In this document: positions 55,815 through 64,000 of the stretch, piece by piece
Layout of the letters: each line of letters begins with the position of its first letter
Position numbering within the stretch: the stretch's first letter is position 1
Assembly: GCF_007751035.1 (NCBI RefSeq)
Contig: NZ_CP036433.1
Span: 3,887,001 to 3,951,000, forward strand
Source of the DNA: Lignipirellula cremea
GTDB taxonomy: Bacteria; Planctomycetota; Planctomycetia; Pirellulales; Pirellulaceae
Reading direction: 5' to 3'
Length of the DNA stretch: 64,000 bases
Program-made: the position numbers and the translations under genes
Notes under the pieces: model-generated
Seen by the model: the letters and a program-made list of their open reading frames with translations, nothing else
The model's database searches: none
What the model was told of the DNA's origin: nothing

Positions 55815-58800
55815 TTAGCGCGGCGACGCACTCCAGGCGAGCCGCGCCGCCGGCGTGGGGCATTCGTCGATGATCCGGCGGCCCATCGCCAGCGCCTTGC
55901 CCATCGCCGCCTTGACCGGCGGCGGCGGTTCGCGAAAGAACTGCTGCTCATCCGCCTGCAGGACGGCAATAAATTCGCCGTTCTGCACGATCAGGGCGTT
56001 TTTGTGGTTGGCCGTGACCCGTTCACCATGACCGACCACGCCCGCCAGGTTCAACGGGTCCGCAGCCGAGATAACGCACCACCGTTCATCGGTCGGCCCT
56101 TCACGCAAGGCGCGTAAATGTTTGACGGCTGCCTCGGTGGCGAACTGCTCGCCGCCGACCCCGGCGACAAAACGCCCGCCGCGGATCTTCCCCCGCAGCT
56201 CCAGCGTGCGGTACTTGCGGGCAAGTTCCCACCAGGCCGGCGCCGTCGATTCGCGGGCCAGCAGATCACGAAAGACCACGCCATATCGGGCCAGCAGCTG
56301 CCAGCACCACTGCTCGATATGGGCGTCGTTCTCGACGGTCGGCAGCATCCCCGGGAAACGGGACCAGCGCCCCATCGGCGCCGAAGCCGCCTGGAACTTT
56401 CTTCCCCCATTTCGACCTGATCGCGGCGGCGCAACGATCGAACGCACCGCCCCAAAGCCGTCGGACGTCACCAGTCCCCAGGCCGCCAACTCCCGCAACG
56501 CTTCTTCCAGGTGCGCCGCCAGCAGCCCCGTGATGGCGGAAATCTCCTGGAAAAACAGGGCCCCCCGCTGGTCGAGCGCCGCCAGCACATCGGTCGCGTT
56601 CGCCCGCAAACGCACCCCGGCGCACTCGGCCGACAGCGAGACCTGCTCCATCGCAGGCGGCCCGCCGATCGCCGTTTCCGGCGCCACGGGAACGGGTCGA
56701 CCGCCGCCCGACTTTTTCCGCGAGCTATCCACTGGCGGCAAAGGCCGGCGATCCGGCGGCAACAACCGCGGTAAGTCTTCCCGCAGCAAAAGAGTAATCG
56801 GAGCCGAACGGGTCAAGCCGACTGCCAGCGGGTTATCGTGGGTGCGTCGGTTCCGCCGCAGCCGCCCCCAGACCAGCTCGCCGCCCATGAACAACTGATC
56901 CAGCCAGGCCGGATCATAATCGCCCAATCGGGCCGTCAGCAGCCGTTTCTCCCAGGCGCCTGCCGGCGCTTCAAAGCCCTGCAGCTGTCGCAGACTTTCC
57001 TTTACCGAGGCGGCCCCGCCCCGCAAACCAGGATCAAGCAGATGATGATGCTCGCACAGAAAATGCAGGAACGCTTGCGGCGAAGCAGGCTGGATCGCCT
57101 TCCGCAGTCCCTCCAGCGTCAAGCGATGGATACGGGCCAGCAGACGACGCTCGCACCACTCGATGCCGGGGTCGCTTGTCGGCAAGTTCGCCTGCCGCGA
57201 GGCCGCGGTGAAACGCCCCCGCAATACGAGCCCTTCCCCTTCCAGTGCTTCGAGCGCGACAAACGTCTGGTTCGGCTGCAGGTGCAGCAGCTTCGCCAGC
57301 CCGGCCGCCGTAATCGGACCGGCCACCGCAACGCGGGACCGCACCAGTTCCAGCCAGCCTTCGCTCGCACTCTCCAGTTCCCGCTGCAGGGTCTCCGGTA
57401 AACAGATCTCCGGCTCCCATTGCACGCCCGGATAAACCGCCTGCACAACGGGCGTCTGCTCCGCCGCCGTCCAGAACGCTTCCCCACTGGCCAAGGTGGC
57501 GAGAGTCGCCCTGCCGGCGCTGGCCAGCTCCTTTGCCCAGGCCTGCCACGGCTCCGCTTCCTGCGGCGTGAGGACCGTCAGCGAGAGCAGCACGTCGTGC
57601 AGTTCGTCCGCATCGCGAACAACCGGCCAGGCCTCTGCGACCACCTGTTCAATGGCCGCCGGATCGAGCGCCGACAAGTCGCGCAGCGATTCGTTCGACG
57701 CGCCACGACGACTCGCCACGGCCCGCGTGCGGCGTTCTTCCAGCGGAGCGTCATCCAGGAATGCGTACGGATTAGCGTTCAGCAGCTCCATCGCAAATGG
57801 CGACGGCTCCCGCGTATCCCGGGCGATAAATTCGACCCGCCCCGCCTGGACGTCGGCCAGCAGTTCGACCCAGCGGACCAGGTCCATTGCTTCGTGCAGG
57901 CAATCGTGCATCGTTTGCCGCACCAACGGATGGCTGGGAATTTCCACATCGCCGTGGTGGTTCTCCAGACAGCCCACCGTTTCAGGAAAACAGGCGGACA
58001 GCAGATCGTCGCTGCGGAACCGCTGCAGGTGCGGCGGCACTTTTTTCCCGCCCTGGCGACGCATCACGGCCAGCGCCCGAGTGACGTTCCACCGCCAGCG
58101 CACCTGGAACATGGGAGCCGCCAGCGCGGCCTGCTCCAGCAAGTCCCGGGCGTTCTCCGGCGTGAGCATGGTAAACAACCGGTCGATCGCAAAGCTATGC
58201 TGCGGCCCCATCGACAACAATACGCCGTTGTCATCGGCCGCCGCCTGGAGCTCGAAGTCAAAGCTCCGGCAGAACCGCTTCCGCAGGGCCAGCCCCCAGG
58301 CCCGATTGATGCGAGATCCCAGCGGGGCATGCACCACCAGTTGCATGCCGCCGGACTCGTCAAAAAACCGCTCAAACACAATCTTCTTATGCGTCGGCAC
58401 CAGGCCCAGGGCGTCCCGCTGCGATTGCACATAGGTGATCGCCTGCAGGGCCGCATGCTCGGCGGCGCCGCACTCCTCTTCCAGCCAGGCCGGCGTACTC
58501 CCGCCGATTACTGTGGGCGACGGCGTCTCTTCCGCTGTGCCGATCGCGGCCAGATCCAGCCGCAGTTGCGAGATCTCATGCGACAGTTCAATCGTCCGCC
58601 CCGGAGCCTCGCCGAACCAGAACGGAATGCTGGGCGGCGCGCCTTGCGCATCGTTGACGACGACCTCGCCGCCCCGCACATGGGCGATCCGCCACGACAT
58701 ATTCCCCAGGGCGAACACATCGCCCGCCAGACTGTCGATGGCGAAGTCCTCATCGACCGAACCGACCGTGACCCGTTCCCCTTCGGTCACCACCCGATAG

Positions 58801-60281
58801 TCGGCCGCTTCGGGAATCGCCCCGCCCGACATGATCGCCGCCAGACGTGCGCCGCGACGTCCCTTCACCAGGTTATTGATCCGGTCGTAATAAACGAGGG
58901 CCCCTTTCTTCTGGGCGACCCCTTCGCTGCACATCAGCAGCACTTCGTCAAAATCCGCCCTGCTGAGCGAAGCATACGGCGCCGCCGCCTGGCACATGGC
59001 GTACAAGTCGTCGCACGTCCAGTCCTCACAGGCGGCCGCCGCAATGATCTGCTGCGCCAGGATATCCAGCGGCTGCTCGGGGATTTCGATCGAATCCAGC
59101 TGCATTCGCCGCACGGCCCGGTTGAGCGCCATGCACTCCAGCAGCTGATCCCGCGTCAGCGGAAACAGACGACCCTTGGGCACCGCTCCCAGCGAATGGC
59201 CCGATCGCCCGACGCGCTGCAGGAAAGCGGCGATCGACCGCGGCGAACCGATCTGGCAGACCAGATCGATATAGCCGATATCAATGCCCATCTCGAGCGA
59301 GGCCGTCGCCACGATCACCTTGAGCGTGCCGTCTTTCAAACGCTGTTCGGCCGAGTGCCGCAGTTCCTTCGCCAGGCTGCCGTGATGACTGGCCACGGCG
59401 TCTTCGCCCAGCAGCTCCGTCAGTCGATGCGCGACCCGTTCGGCCAGCCGCCGGGTGTTCACAAAGATCAGCGTGCTATGGTGCTGCGTCACCAGTTCGG
59501 CCAGCCGGGCGTACGCTTCGCCCCACTGTTCATTGGAACAAACAGCTTCCAGCTCCGTGTCGGGTGCTTCAATCCGCAGATCCAGATCCCGCAGATGGCC
59601 CGCATCGACGATCTCGCAAGGACGGCCGGAACCTGCCAGAAACTGCGCGATTTTCTCAATCGGCCGCTGCGTCGCCGACAGCCCGATCCGCACCGGCGGC
59701 TGGTGACACAAGTGCGTCAGTCGTTCCAGCGACAGGGCCAGATGCGAGCCCCGCTTGTCCCGGGCCAGGGCATGAATTTCATCGACGATGACCGTATCGA
59801 CCGTCCGCAACCGCTCCCGGCCTTTTTCTGAAGTGAGCAGCAGAAACAGCGACTCAGGCGTCGTCACCAGCAGATGCGGCGGCTTGCGCAGCATGGCGGC
59901 GCGTTGCGAGGCAGTTGTGTCGCCGGTCCTTACACCCGCCCTGATCTCCGGCGGTTTCAGCCCCTTTTTAATCGCCAGCTGTCGGATCTCCTCCAGCGGT
60001 TGCTGCAGGTTCCGTTCGATATCGTTGCTGAGCGCCCTTAGCGGCGACACATACACAACCCGCACGCCTTCTTCGAGCGTCCCCTCGAACCAGTCGCGCG
60101 TCAACCGATCCAGGCAGACCAGAAACGCCGCCAGCGTTTTCCCCGAACCGGTAGGAGCGGCAATCAACGTATTCAGGCCCGCGGCAATCCGCGGCCACCC
60201 CTCACGCTGGGCAGCAGTCGGCACGCCAAAGCGTTCCGCAAACCACTCCCCAATCAACGGATGAAACAGTTCCTCAGGCAT
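55815..60281 (-). CDS. lhr: Lhr-type large DEAD/H helicase
   Basis: 1488 residues, in the range of full-length Lhr proteins. The motor has Walker A APTGSGKTLAAFL (GSGKT at 45-49), DEIHALARDKRGSH, helicase C parts (ILATASLEMGIDIG-like VATASLEMGIDIGYI; FLQRVGRSGHSLG) and the Lhr-specific winged-helix and C-terminal regions. Lhr unwinds RNA-DNA hybrids and is involved in DNA repair. The start is ATG (60279-60281, MPEELFHPLIGEWF), matching the family N-terminus; ATG at 60329 is an alternative, and the frame runs further upstream into the cyclase gene as unrelated sequence. Convergent with tssK (48 nt). Confidence 0.92.
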   Translation of the reverse strand: MPEELFHPLIGEWFAERFGVPTAAQREGWPRIAAGLNTLIAAPTGSGKTLAAFLVCLDRLTRDWFEGTLEEGVRVVYVSPLRALSNDIERNLQQPLEEIRQLAIKKGLKPPEIRAGVRTGDTTASQRAAMLRKPPHLLVTTPESLFLLLTSEKGRERLRTVDTVIVDEIHALARDKRGSHLALSLERLTHLCHQPPVRIGLSATQRPIEKIAQFLAGSGRPCEIVDAGHLRDLDLRIEAPDTELEAVCSNEQWGEAYARLAELVTQHHSTLIFVNTRRLAERVAHRLTELLGEDAVASHHGSLAKELRHSAEQRLKDGTLKVIVATASLEMGIDIGYIDLVCQIGSPRSIAAFLQRVGRSGHSLGAVPKGRLFPLTRDQLLECMALNRAVRRMQLDSIEIPEQPLDILAQQIIAAAACEDWTCDDLYAMCQAAAPYASLSRADFDEVLLMCSEGVAQKKGALVYYDRINNLVKGRRGARLAAIMSGGAIPEAADYRVVTEGERVTVGSVDEDFAIDSLAGDVFALGNMSWRIAHVRGGEVVVNDAQGAPPSIPFWFGEAPGRTIELSHEISQLRLDLAAIGTAEETPSPTVIGGSTPAWLEEECGAAEHAALQAITYVQSQRDALGLVPTHKKIVFERFFDESGGMQLVVHAPLGSRINRAWGLALRKRFCRSFDFELQAAADDNGVLLSMGPQHSFAIDRLFTMLTPENARDLLEQAALAAPMFQVRWRWNVTRALAVMRRQGGKKVPPHLQRFRSDDLLSACFPETVGCLENHHGDVEIPSHPLVRQTMHDCLHEAMDLVRWVELLADVQAGRVEFIARDTREPSPFAMELLNANPYAFLDDAPLEERRTRAVASRRGASNESLRDLSALDPAAIEQVVAEAWPVVRDADELHDVLLSLTVLTPQEAEPWQAWAKELASAGRATLATLASGEAFWTAAEQTPVVQAVYPGVQWEPEICLPETLQRELESASEGWLELVRSRVAVAGPITAAGLAKLLHLQPNQTFVALEALEGEGLVLRGRFTAASRQANLPTSDPGIEWCERRLLARIHRLTLEGLRKAIQPASPQAFLHFLCEHHHLLDPGLRGGAASVKESLRQLQGFEAPAGAWEKRLLTARLGDYDPAWLDQLFMGGELVWGRLRRNRRTHDNPLAVGLTRSAPITLLLREDLPRLLPPDRRPLPPVDSSRKKSGGGRPVPVAPETAIGGPPAMEQVSLSAECAGVRLRANATDVLAALDQRGALFFQEISAITGLLAAHLEEALRELAAWGLVTSDGFGAVRSIVAPPRSGRNGGRKFQAASAPMGRWSRFPGMLPTVENDAHIEQWCWQLLARYGVVFRDLLARESTAPAWWELARKYRTLELRGKIRGGRFVAGVGGEQFATEAAVKHLRALREGPTDERWCVISAADPLNLAGVVGHGERVTANHKNALIVQNGEFIAVLQADEQQFFREPPPPVKAAMGKALAMGRRIIDECPTPAARLAWSASPR

Positions 60282-60472
60282 ACGCCCATTATAGAAATGT
60301 CTGAACGCCTGTCCATAGTCGCCAGACATCGCGTCGAGCGTCAGATCGCATCCCCCACGGTTCCACCCATCATCGCCCCAAGGATGAGGGAAAGGATTCG
60401 CCCCTTCAGGAAAGGACGTGCTGGCGTCAGGCGAAGCTGGCGCTCGATTCCCTGCGAGGCCTTTCTTTGGCG

Positions 60473-62611
60473 TTACTTGGTTGCGTACCGCGTGACGCCG
60501 TCCCAGCTGGCGGGAGGCGGATCCTGCTGGAAGATGCGGCAGCGCTCCGCCAGCCACTGGCTGGGCGGATCCTCTGCTTGAACCGGTTCGCGTTCCAGGA
60601 TTTCTAGCGCCTGTGGGAACCGACGGTCGGCATACGCGGCGTACGCCTGTTCGTAGCAACGAGCGCGGGCTTTGACCTGGGGGGCAAGACTAGCGTGCTC
60701 GCCGAGCGGTTCATAGATCTCCAGGATTTCAGACTTCCCTTTGACGGTCACCCGGTCAATTCTCCGCCAGGCGAAACGGGGCCCGGCCGAATCCACGACG
60801 GCGGCGGTCGCCAGCGCGCCGGTGCCGTAGGCCCGATTGAGCCCTTCCAGGCGACTGGCCGTGTTGACGTTATCGCCAAGGATGGTGTAGTTCATCCGCC
60901 GCGGCGCTCCGATGTTCCCCACCACCGCCGAGCCTCCGTTCAGGCCAAAGCAGGTCGGCATCGCAGGCCAGCCCCGAGCGATCCACTGCGCGTTCAGTTC
61001 GGCCAGTCGGGTCTGGCAGCGCAACACCGCCCGGACCGCATGCAGGGCCTGTTCCGGATCCGCTTCCGGGGCGCCCCAGAATGCGACGATCGCGTCGCCG
61101 ACGAACTTGTCGACCGTCGCCTGTTCGGCCAGCAGTTCGGTCAGCATGACGTCGAAATACTCGGCCATCTGCTCAGTCAGGCGGCTCGGCTCCATCGTTT
61201 CCGCGATCGTCGTAAAGCCGACGATATCGGTGAACAGAATGGTCAGCTCCGCGTCCCGCCCGCCGATCTTCGCCACCTCTCCCCGCCGCAACAACTGCCG
61301 CACCAGATCGACCGGCACATAGCGCGAGAAAGAATCAAGCGTAGTGATCATCTGCGCGTTCGCCTCGGCCAGCTGGGTCACCTCGCGAAGCGGCGACTGG
61401 ACCGCCACCGCTTCGCCCAAATCCAGCTCGCGGACACGGGCGCTCTGGTCCGCCAGGGCTTCCAGCGGCTGGCTGTAACGCCGGGCCAGTCCGATCGTCA
61501 TGCCGACCGCCGCCAGGAGTGCGAGCGCCAGCACCCCCAGCAACTGGTTCCGACGTCGCGACGCCCGGGCCAGAAAATCACGTTCCGGCACAACCACGCC
61601 AATCCACAGTTGCTGGTTGCCGACGGGCACAGGGCGAAATCCGGCCCACCAGGTTTCGCCCCCTTCGTACAGACTGAAGTGCGAGAAATCTTCGCCCTGG
61701 AGACGACGCCATTCCTTGATCGCATGGTTGACGACCGGCAGATCCAGGCTTTCCGCCGTCGCCAGTTCGGCCCGTTGATCGGCCTGGGCCGTCGGTTGCT
61801 GGAGCCGTTGGCGCAACTCCTCTGGCGACGACCAGCGCGGGTCGACCGGCAAGCCAATCAGCGATCCGTCCGAATGCAACACAAAGATCTTGCCGTGGGG
61901 ACTGGGACGCCTGGTCGCACTGAACTGCGAAAGATCGTTCAACAGCAGGTCCAAAGCAACCAGCTTCTCACGACCGTCGACCGGATCGCGCCACTTGTAG
62001 GCCGCGGTCATGCCAGCCTCATGCGTGACGAAGAAATAATAGGGGTCCGTCCAGTGCACCTCGCCCGCAGTAGACGTTTGATAATAGGGACGGCTGCGTG
62101 GGTCGTAGCTCTCCAATTCCGGCGGCAACGGCCCTCCGCGAACCAGCTGGAAGTCGCTGGCCCAGCGAGCTTCAAAACCGGATTCGGGACCGCGATCCGC
62201 CCAGACCACGCGGTTGTACCAGGCGTAGTCATCGCCGCCGCGGGGATCGCTGAGCAGCAGGTATTCAAAGCCGCCGTCGTGCGCCAGCATGACCGAGGAG
62301 AGCTGATCGTGCTCTTCCAGCAAAGGGCGATAAATGGCGTTGATGCGTTCCAGGTCGGACCTGCTTTTATACGCGATCAGGCCGCCTTCCCACCAGCCGC
62401 GGGAGGCGGCCAGCAGTTTCTCCACCGAGTCGAAGAAGCGACCCATGTTCTCTTCCGCGCGATCGGACGACTCGTCAATCAGTCGCTCGGAAAGCTCACG
62501 CACCGAACGCTGGGCGTCAATCAGCAACAGAACGAGGATCGTCACGGAGATCCCCAGCACCAGCGCCAGGAAATTGCGCATCAGACTGGTGCGGATGCTG
62601 ATTTTTTTCAT
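60473..62611 (-). CDS. Membrane-bound class III adenylate/guanylate cyclase with sensor domain
   Basis: 712 residues. The first membrane segment (about 12-32, NFLALVLGISVTILVLLL), a large extracytoplasmic Cache-like sensor (about 40-360), a second segment (about 364-385, LLGVLALALLAAVGMTIGLA), a HAMP-like linker and a class III cyclase domain (about 450-640). The cyclase has LTILFTDIVGFT (metal Asp), KFVGDAIVAFWGAP (second metal Asp) and NYTILGDNVNTASRLE. A short TPR-like tail ends it. It likely makes cAMP (or cGMP) in response to a small external ligand. Its stop is 192 nt upstream of the Lhr start, and the SH3/TPR gene is divergent. Confidence 0.92.
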   Translation of the reverse strand: MKKISIRTSLMRNFLALVLGISVTILVLLLIDAQRSVRELSERLIDESSDRAEENMGRFFDSVEKLLAASRGWWEGGLIAYKSRSDLERINAIYRPLLEEHDQLSSVMLAHDGGFEYLLLSDPRGGDDYAWYNRVVWADRGPESGFEARWASDFQLVRGGPLPPELESYDPRSRPYYQTSTAGEVHWTDPYYFFVTHEAGMTAAYKWRDPVDGREKLVALDLLLNDLSQFSATRRPSPHGKIFVLHSDGSLIGLPVDPRWSSPEELRQRLQQPTAQADQRAELATAESLDLPVVNHAIKEWRRLQGEDFSHFSLYEGGETWWAGFRPVPVGNQQLWIGVVVPERDFLARASRRRNQLLGVLALALLAAVGMTIGLARRYSQPLEALADQSARVRELDLGEAVAVQSPLREVTQLAEANAQMITTLDSFSRYVPVDLVRQLLRRGEVAKIGGRDAELTILFTDIVGFTTIAETMEPSRLTEQMAEYFDVMLTELLAEQATVDKFVGDAIVAFWGAPEADPEQALHAVRAVLRCQTRLAELNAQWIARGWPAMPTCFGLNGGSAVVGNIGAPRRMNYTILGDNVNTASRLEGLNRAYGTGALATAAVVDSAGPRFAWRRIDRVTVKGKSEILEIYEPLGEHASLAPQVKARARCYEQAYAAYADRRFPQALEILEREPVQAEDPPSQWLAERCRIFQQDPPPASWDGVTRYATK

Positions 62612-63089
62612 CGGCGTTGCGCCACAAATCAGGGAGAAAACGGCAGCGGACCCTTAGGCCTTCCGCCCGCTGCGGAGGTCGCCGAACCGGGAGAGATCCC
62701 TGTCGCCCCCGCTGGATCGGCCGTCGCATTGTACTGGCTGCCCGCCCTGCCCTCGACCGGCGTCGACTTCTACCGCTCACAGCACCCGTCAATTCCGCGT
62801 GAACGGCAGCTCGACGGGCTCATCACCGCCCGCTCTTCGCCCTGGCCAGATCGGCCGCTAAACCCTGCAGAGCCGCCAGCCTGCCCCGCGCTCAACGTTC
62901 CCCGGTCAGAAAAAAGGTCGGATGCAAACGCTTTTCGGGTGGAGAAGTCCGTTAGAATACAACCTTCGGCTGAATGTGCGGCAGTCGTTGGAGGCAGCGA
63001 ATACTTCAACCCAGATCCGCAGGGCAGAGGCGATACCCGTCAGAGGCGACCCGACCAGGGGCCATGCTTCTCCAACTCAAGGGTTCATC
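62612..63089. other. Divergent intergenic region
   Basis: About 478 nt between the cyclase and the SH3/TPR gene. The left part (62640-62920) is GC-rich without a gene I can support. A TAGAAT at 62953-62958 could be a -10 box for the TPR gene, but no good -35 was seen. AAGGG at 63079-63083 is the ribosome site for that gene. Confidence 0.5.
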
Positions 63090-64000
63090 ATGATGTTCAA
63101 GCAATGGGCGAGCCTGGGACTGGCATTCCTGCTGGCAGGGGAAATCGCGGCGACAGAAGGTCTTCAGCGCGGTGATCAGGTGATTGTGCTGAAGGCGACT
63201 TCGCTGCAGCCGCCAGGCGACAAGGAAGCAATCCCGCTGGCGCCAGGCCAGGTGCTGGAGATTGCCGAAGTCGAGGATTCCCGCCTCCGAACACAACACG
63301 GACCGACCGGCTGGATCGAGGAAAAACAGACGGCGCGACTCGACCAGGCCGCGGTCGAAAGCTTGACAGCCCTGATTGAATCGCAACCCAGAACGGCCCT
63401 CCTTTATGCGGGTCGGGCTGCGGTATGGCAAGCACTGGGCAAAACCGACAAGGCCGCCGCGGACTACGCCGAAGCGATTCGCAGGGAACCTTCCGGCGCC
63501 ATGTACCTGGCGCGGAGCCAGTTCTGGAACTCCCAGTCCAAATTTGGCAGGAGCTATCAGGACCTGCTGGAAGCGATCCGCCTGGAGCCGCAGAACGCGG
63601 TCGGCCATTTCCGGATGGGCATGGTCATGCGACAGACGGGTGAACGGGCAGGTGCGATCGAGAGTTTCGACCAGGCGGTGCAGCTCGACCCGAACTACGC
63701 GGACGCCTGGCATTTGCGGGGAATCACGTATTTCGGACTCGCGAAATTCACGAATGCCTTCGATGACTTCAATCAGGCCGTAAAGCTGGACCCACGGAAC
63801 GCATCGAACTGGCAATCCCGCGGCCTGAGCTACGCCCATGAAGGATCCTACGACAAAGCCCTGCAGGACTTTAACACGTCGATCGACCTGGATCCCCAAG
63901 ACCCCATTTCGTATTTCTACCGCGGAAATATGCTGCGCAAGATGGAGAAACTAGACCAGTCGCTGGCCGACTACACCAGGTCGCTGGAACTGGATCCCAC
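63090..64000 (+). CDS. Exported SH3-like and TPR protein (3' end missing)
   Basis: The open frame runs off the right edge after about 303 residues. It begins MMFKQWASLGLAFLLAGEIAA, a signal peptide. Residues 25-80 (GDQVIVLKATSLQPPG and HGPTGWIEEKQ) form an SH3-like beta domain. From about residue 90 on there are at least five TPR units (LLYAGRAAVWQALGKTDKA, AGAIESFDQAVQLDPNYADA, AFDDFNQAVKLDPRNASNW, ALQDFNTSIDLDPQDPISY and QSLADYTRSLELDP). Such proteins serve as protein-protein scaffolds in the periplasm. AAGGG lies six bases before the first of two adjacent ATGs (63090 and 63093). Confidence 0.85.
   Translation, partial: MMFKQWASLGLAFLLAGEIAATEGLQRGDQVIVLKATSLQPPGDKEAIPLAPGQVLEIAEVEDSRLRTQHGPTGWIEEKQTARLDQAAVESLTALIESQPRTALLYAGRAAVWQALGKTDKAAADYAEAIRREPSGAMYLARSQFWNSQSKFGRSYQDLLEAIRLEPQNAVGHFRMGMVMRQTGERAGAIESFDQAVQLDPNYADAWHLRGITYFGLAKFTNAFDDFNQAVKLDPRNASNWQSRGLSYAHEGSYDKALQDFNTSIDLDPQDPISYFYRGNMLRKMEKLDQSLADYTRSLELDP

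Noticed and set aside
57420..59831. 803-codon plus-strand open frame within the Lhr gene
   Set aside because: Antisense to conserved helicase motifs; Arg/Gln/His-rich without domains.
60282..60659. N-terminal extension of the Lhr frame into the cyclase gene
   Set aside because: The extension is unlike Lhr and overlaps the end of the cyclase gene; the family N-terminus begins at 60281.

Overview
This window is a high-GC chromosomal segment from a planctomycete, most likely of the Pirellulales; the genus cannot be fixed from sequence alone. The assignment rests on planctomycete hallmarks: a cysteine-rich YTV-repeat wall protein (27442-28962), a TIGR03000-type Gly/Ser/Tyr-rich secreted protein (17499-18653), large MacB/FtsX-like permeases, secreted sialidase and amidohydrolase enzymes, and a giant MscS channel. 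No tRNA, rRNA, CRISPR array, insertion sequence or prophage was recognised.

Left part (1-5404, minus strand): a truncated ABC permease, an HdeD-like membrane protein, an M20 peptidase and a bacterial PARP with WGR domain and a histone-H1-like Lys/Ala tail. Then comes a plus-strand, five-gene cluster (5806-17379): a membrane protein with a cytosolic zinc ribbon and outer Ig-like and PDZ-like parts; a SrfC-like P-loop NTPase; a SrfB-like actin/Hsp70-fold ATPase; a coiled-coil protein whose C-terminus resembles the GrpE beta domain; and a zinc-ribbon / Pro-repeat / PQQ-like beta-propeller protein. I regard this as the most interesting system here: a chaperone-like or NTP-driven membrane machine of unknown function, with a strong palindrome and several hairpins in the spacer before the SrfC-like gene.

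Middle (17499-37346): the TIGR03000 protein, an M81 (MlrC-like) peptidase, then a type VI secretion VgrG island on the minus strand (VgrG with long C-terminal extension, PAAR, a DUF6931-like protein, an unknown 150-residue protein, and a C39-like cysteine peptidase with a C-terminal zinc ribbon). A type II pseudopilin, the YTV protein, a CPBP protease, a D-aminoacylase-like amidohydrolase, a small membrane protein, a GH42-like secreted protein and a PLP decarboxylase follow.

Right part (37343-64000): a chemosensory-type signalling group (CheA hybrid, CheB, a seven-module hybrid kinase whose stop overlaps the decarboxylase start), an exported isoaspartyl methyltransferase fused to a carbohydrate-binding-like domain, a sialidase, a NadD-like nucleotidyltransferase, a large MscS channel, a RimK-like ligase, a UPF0173 hydrolase, a class V aminotransferase, an isolated TssK (T6SS baseplate), an Lhr-type helicase, a class III cyclase and a truncated SH3/TPR protein. 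The T6SS parts lie more than 28 kb apart, so the sheath, membrane complex and ATPase must be encoded elsewhere. Intergenic regions hold several good hairpins or terminators and a 24-bp imperfect inverted repeat (54069-54146).
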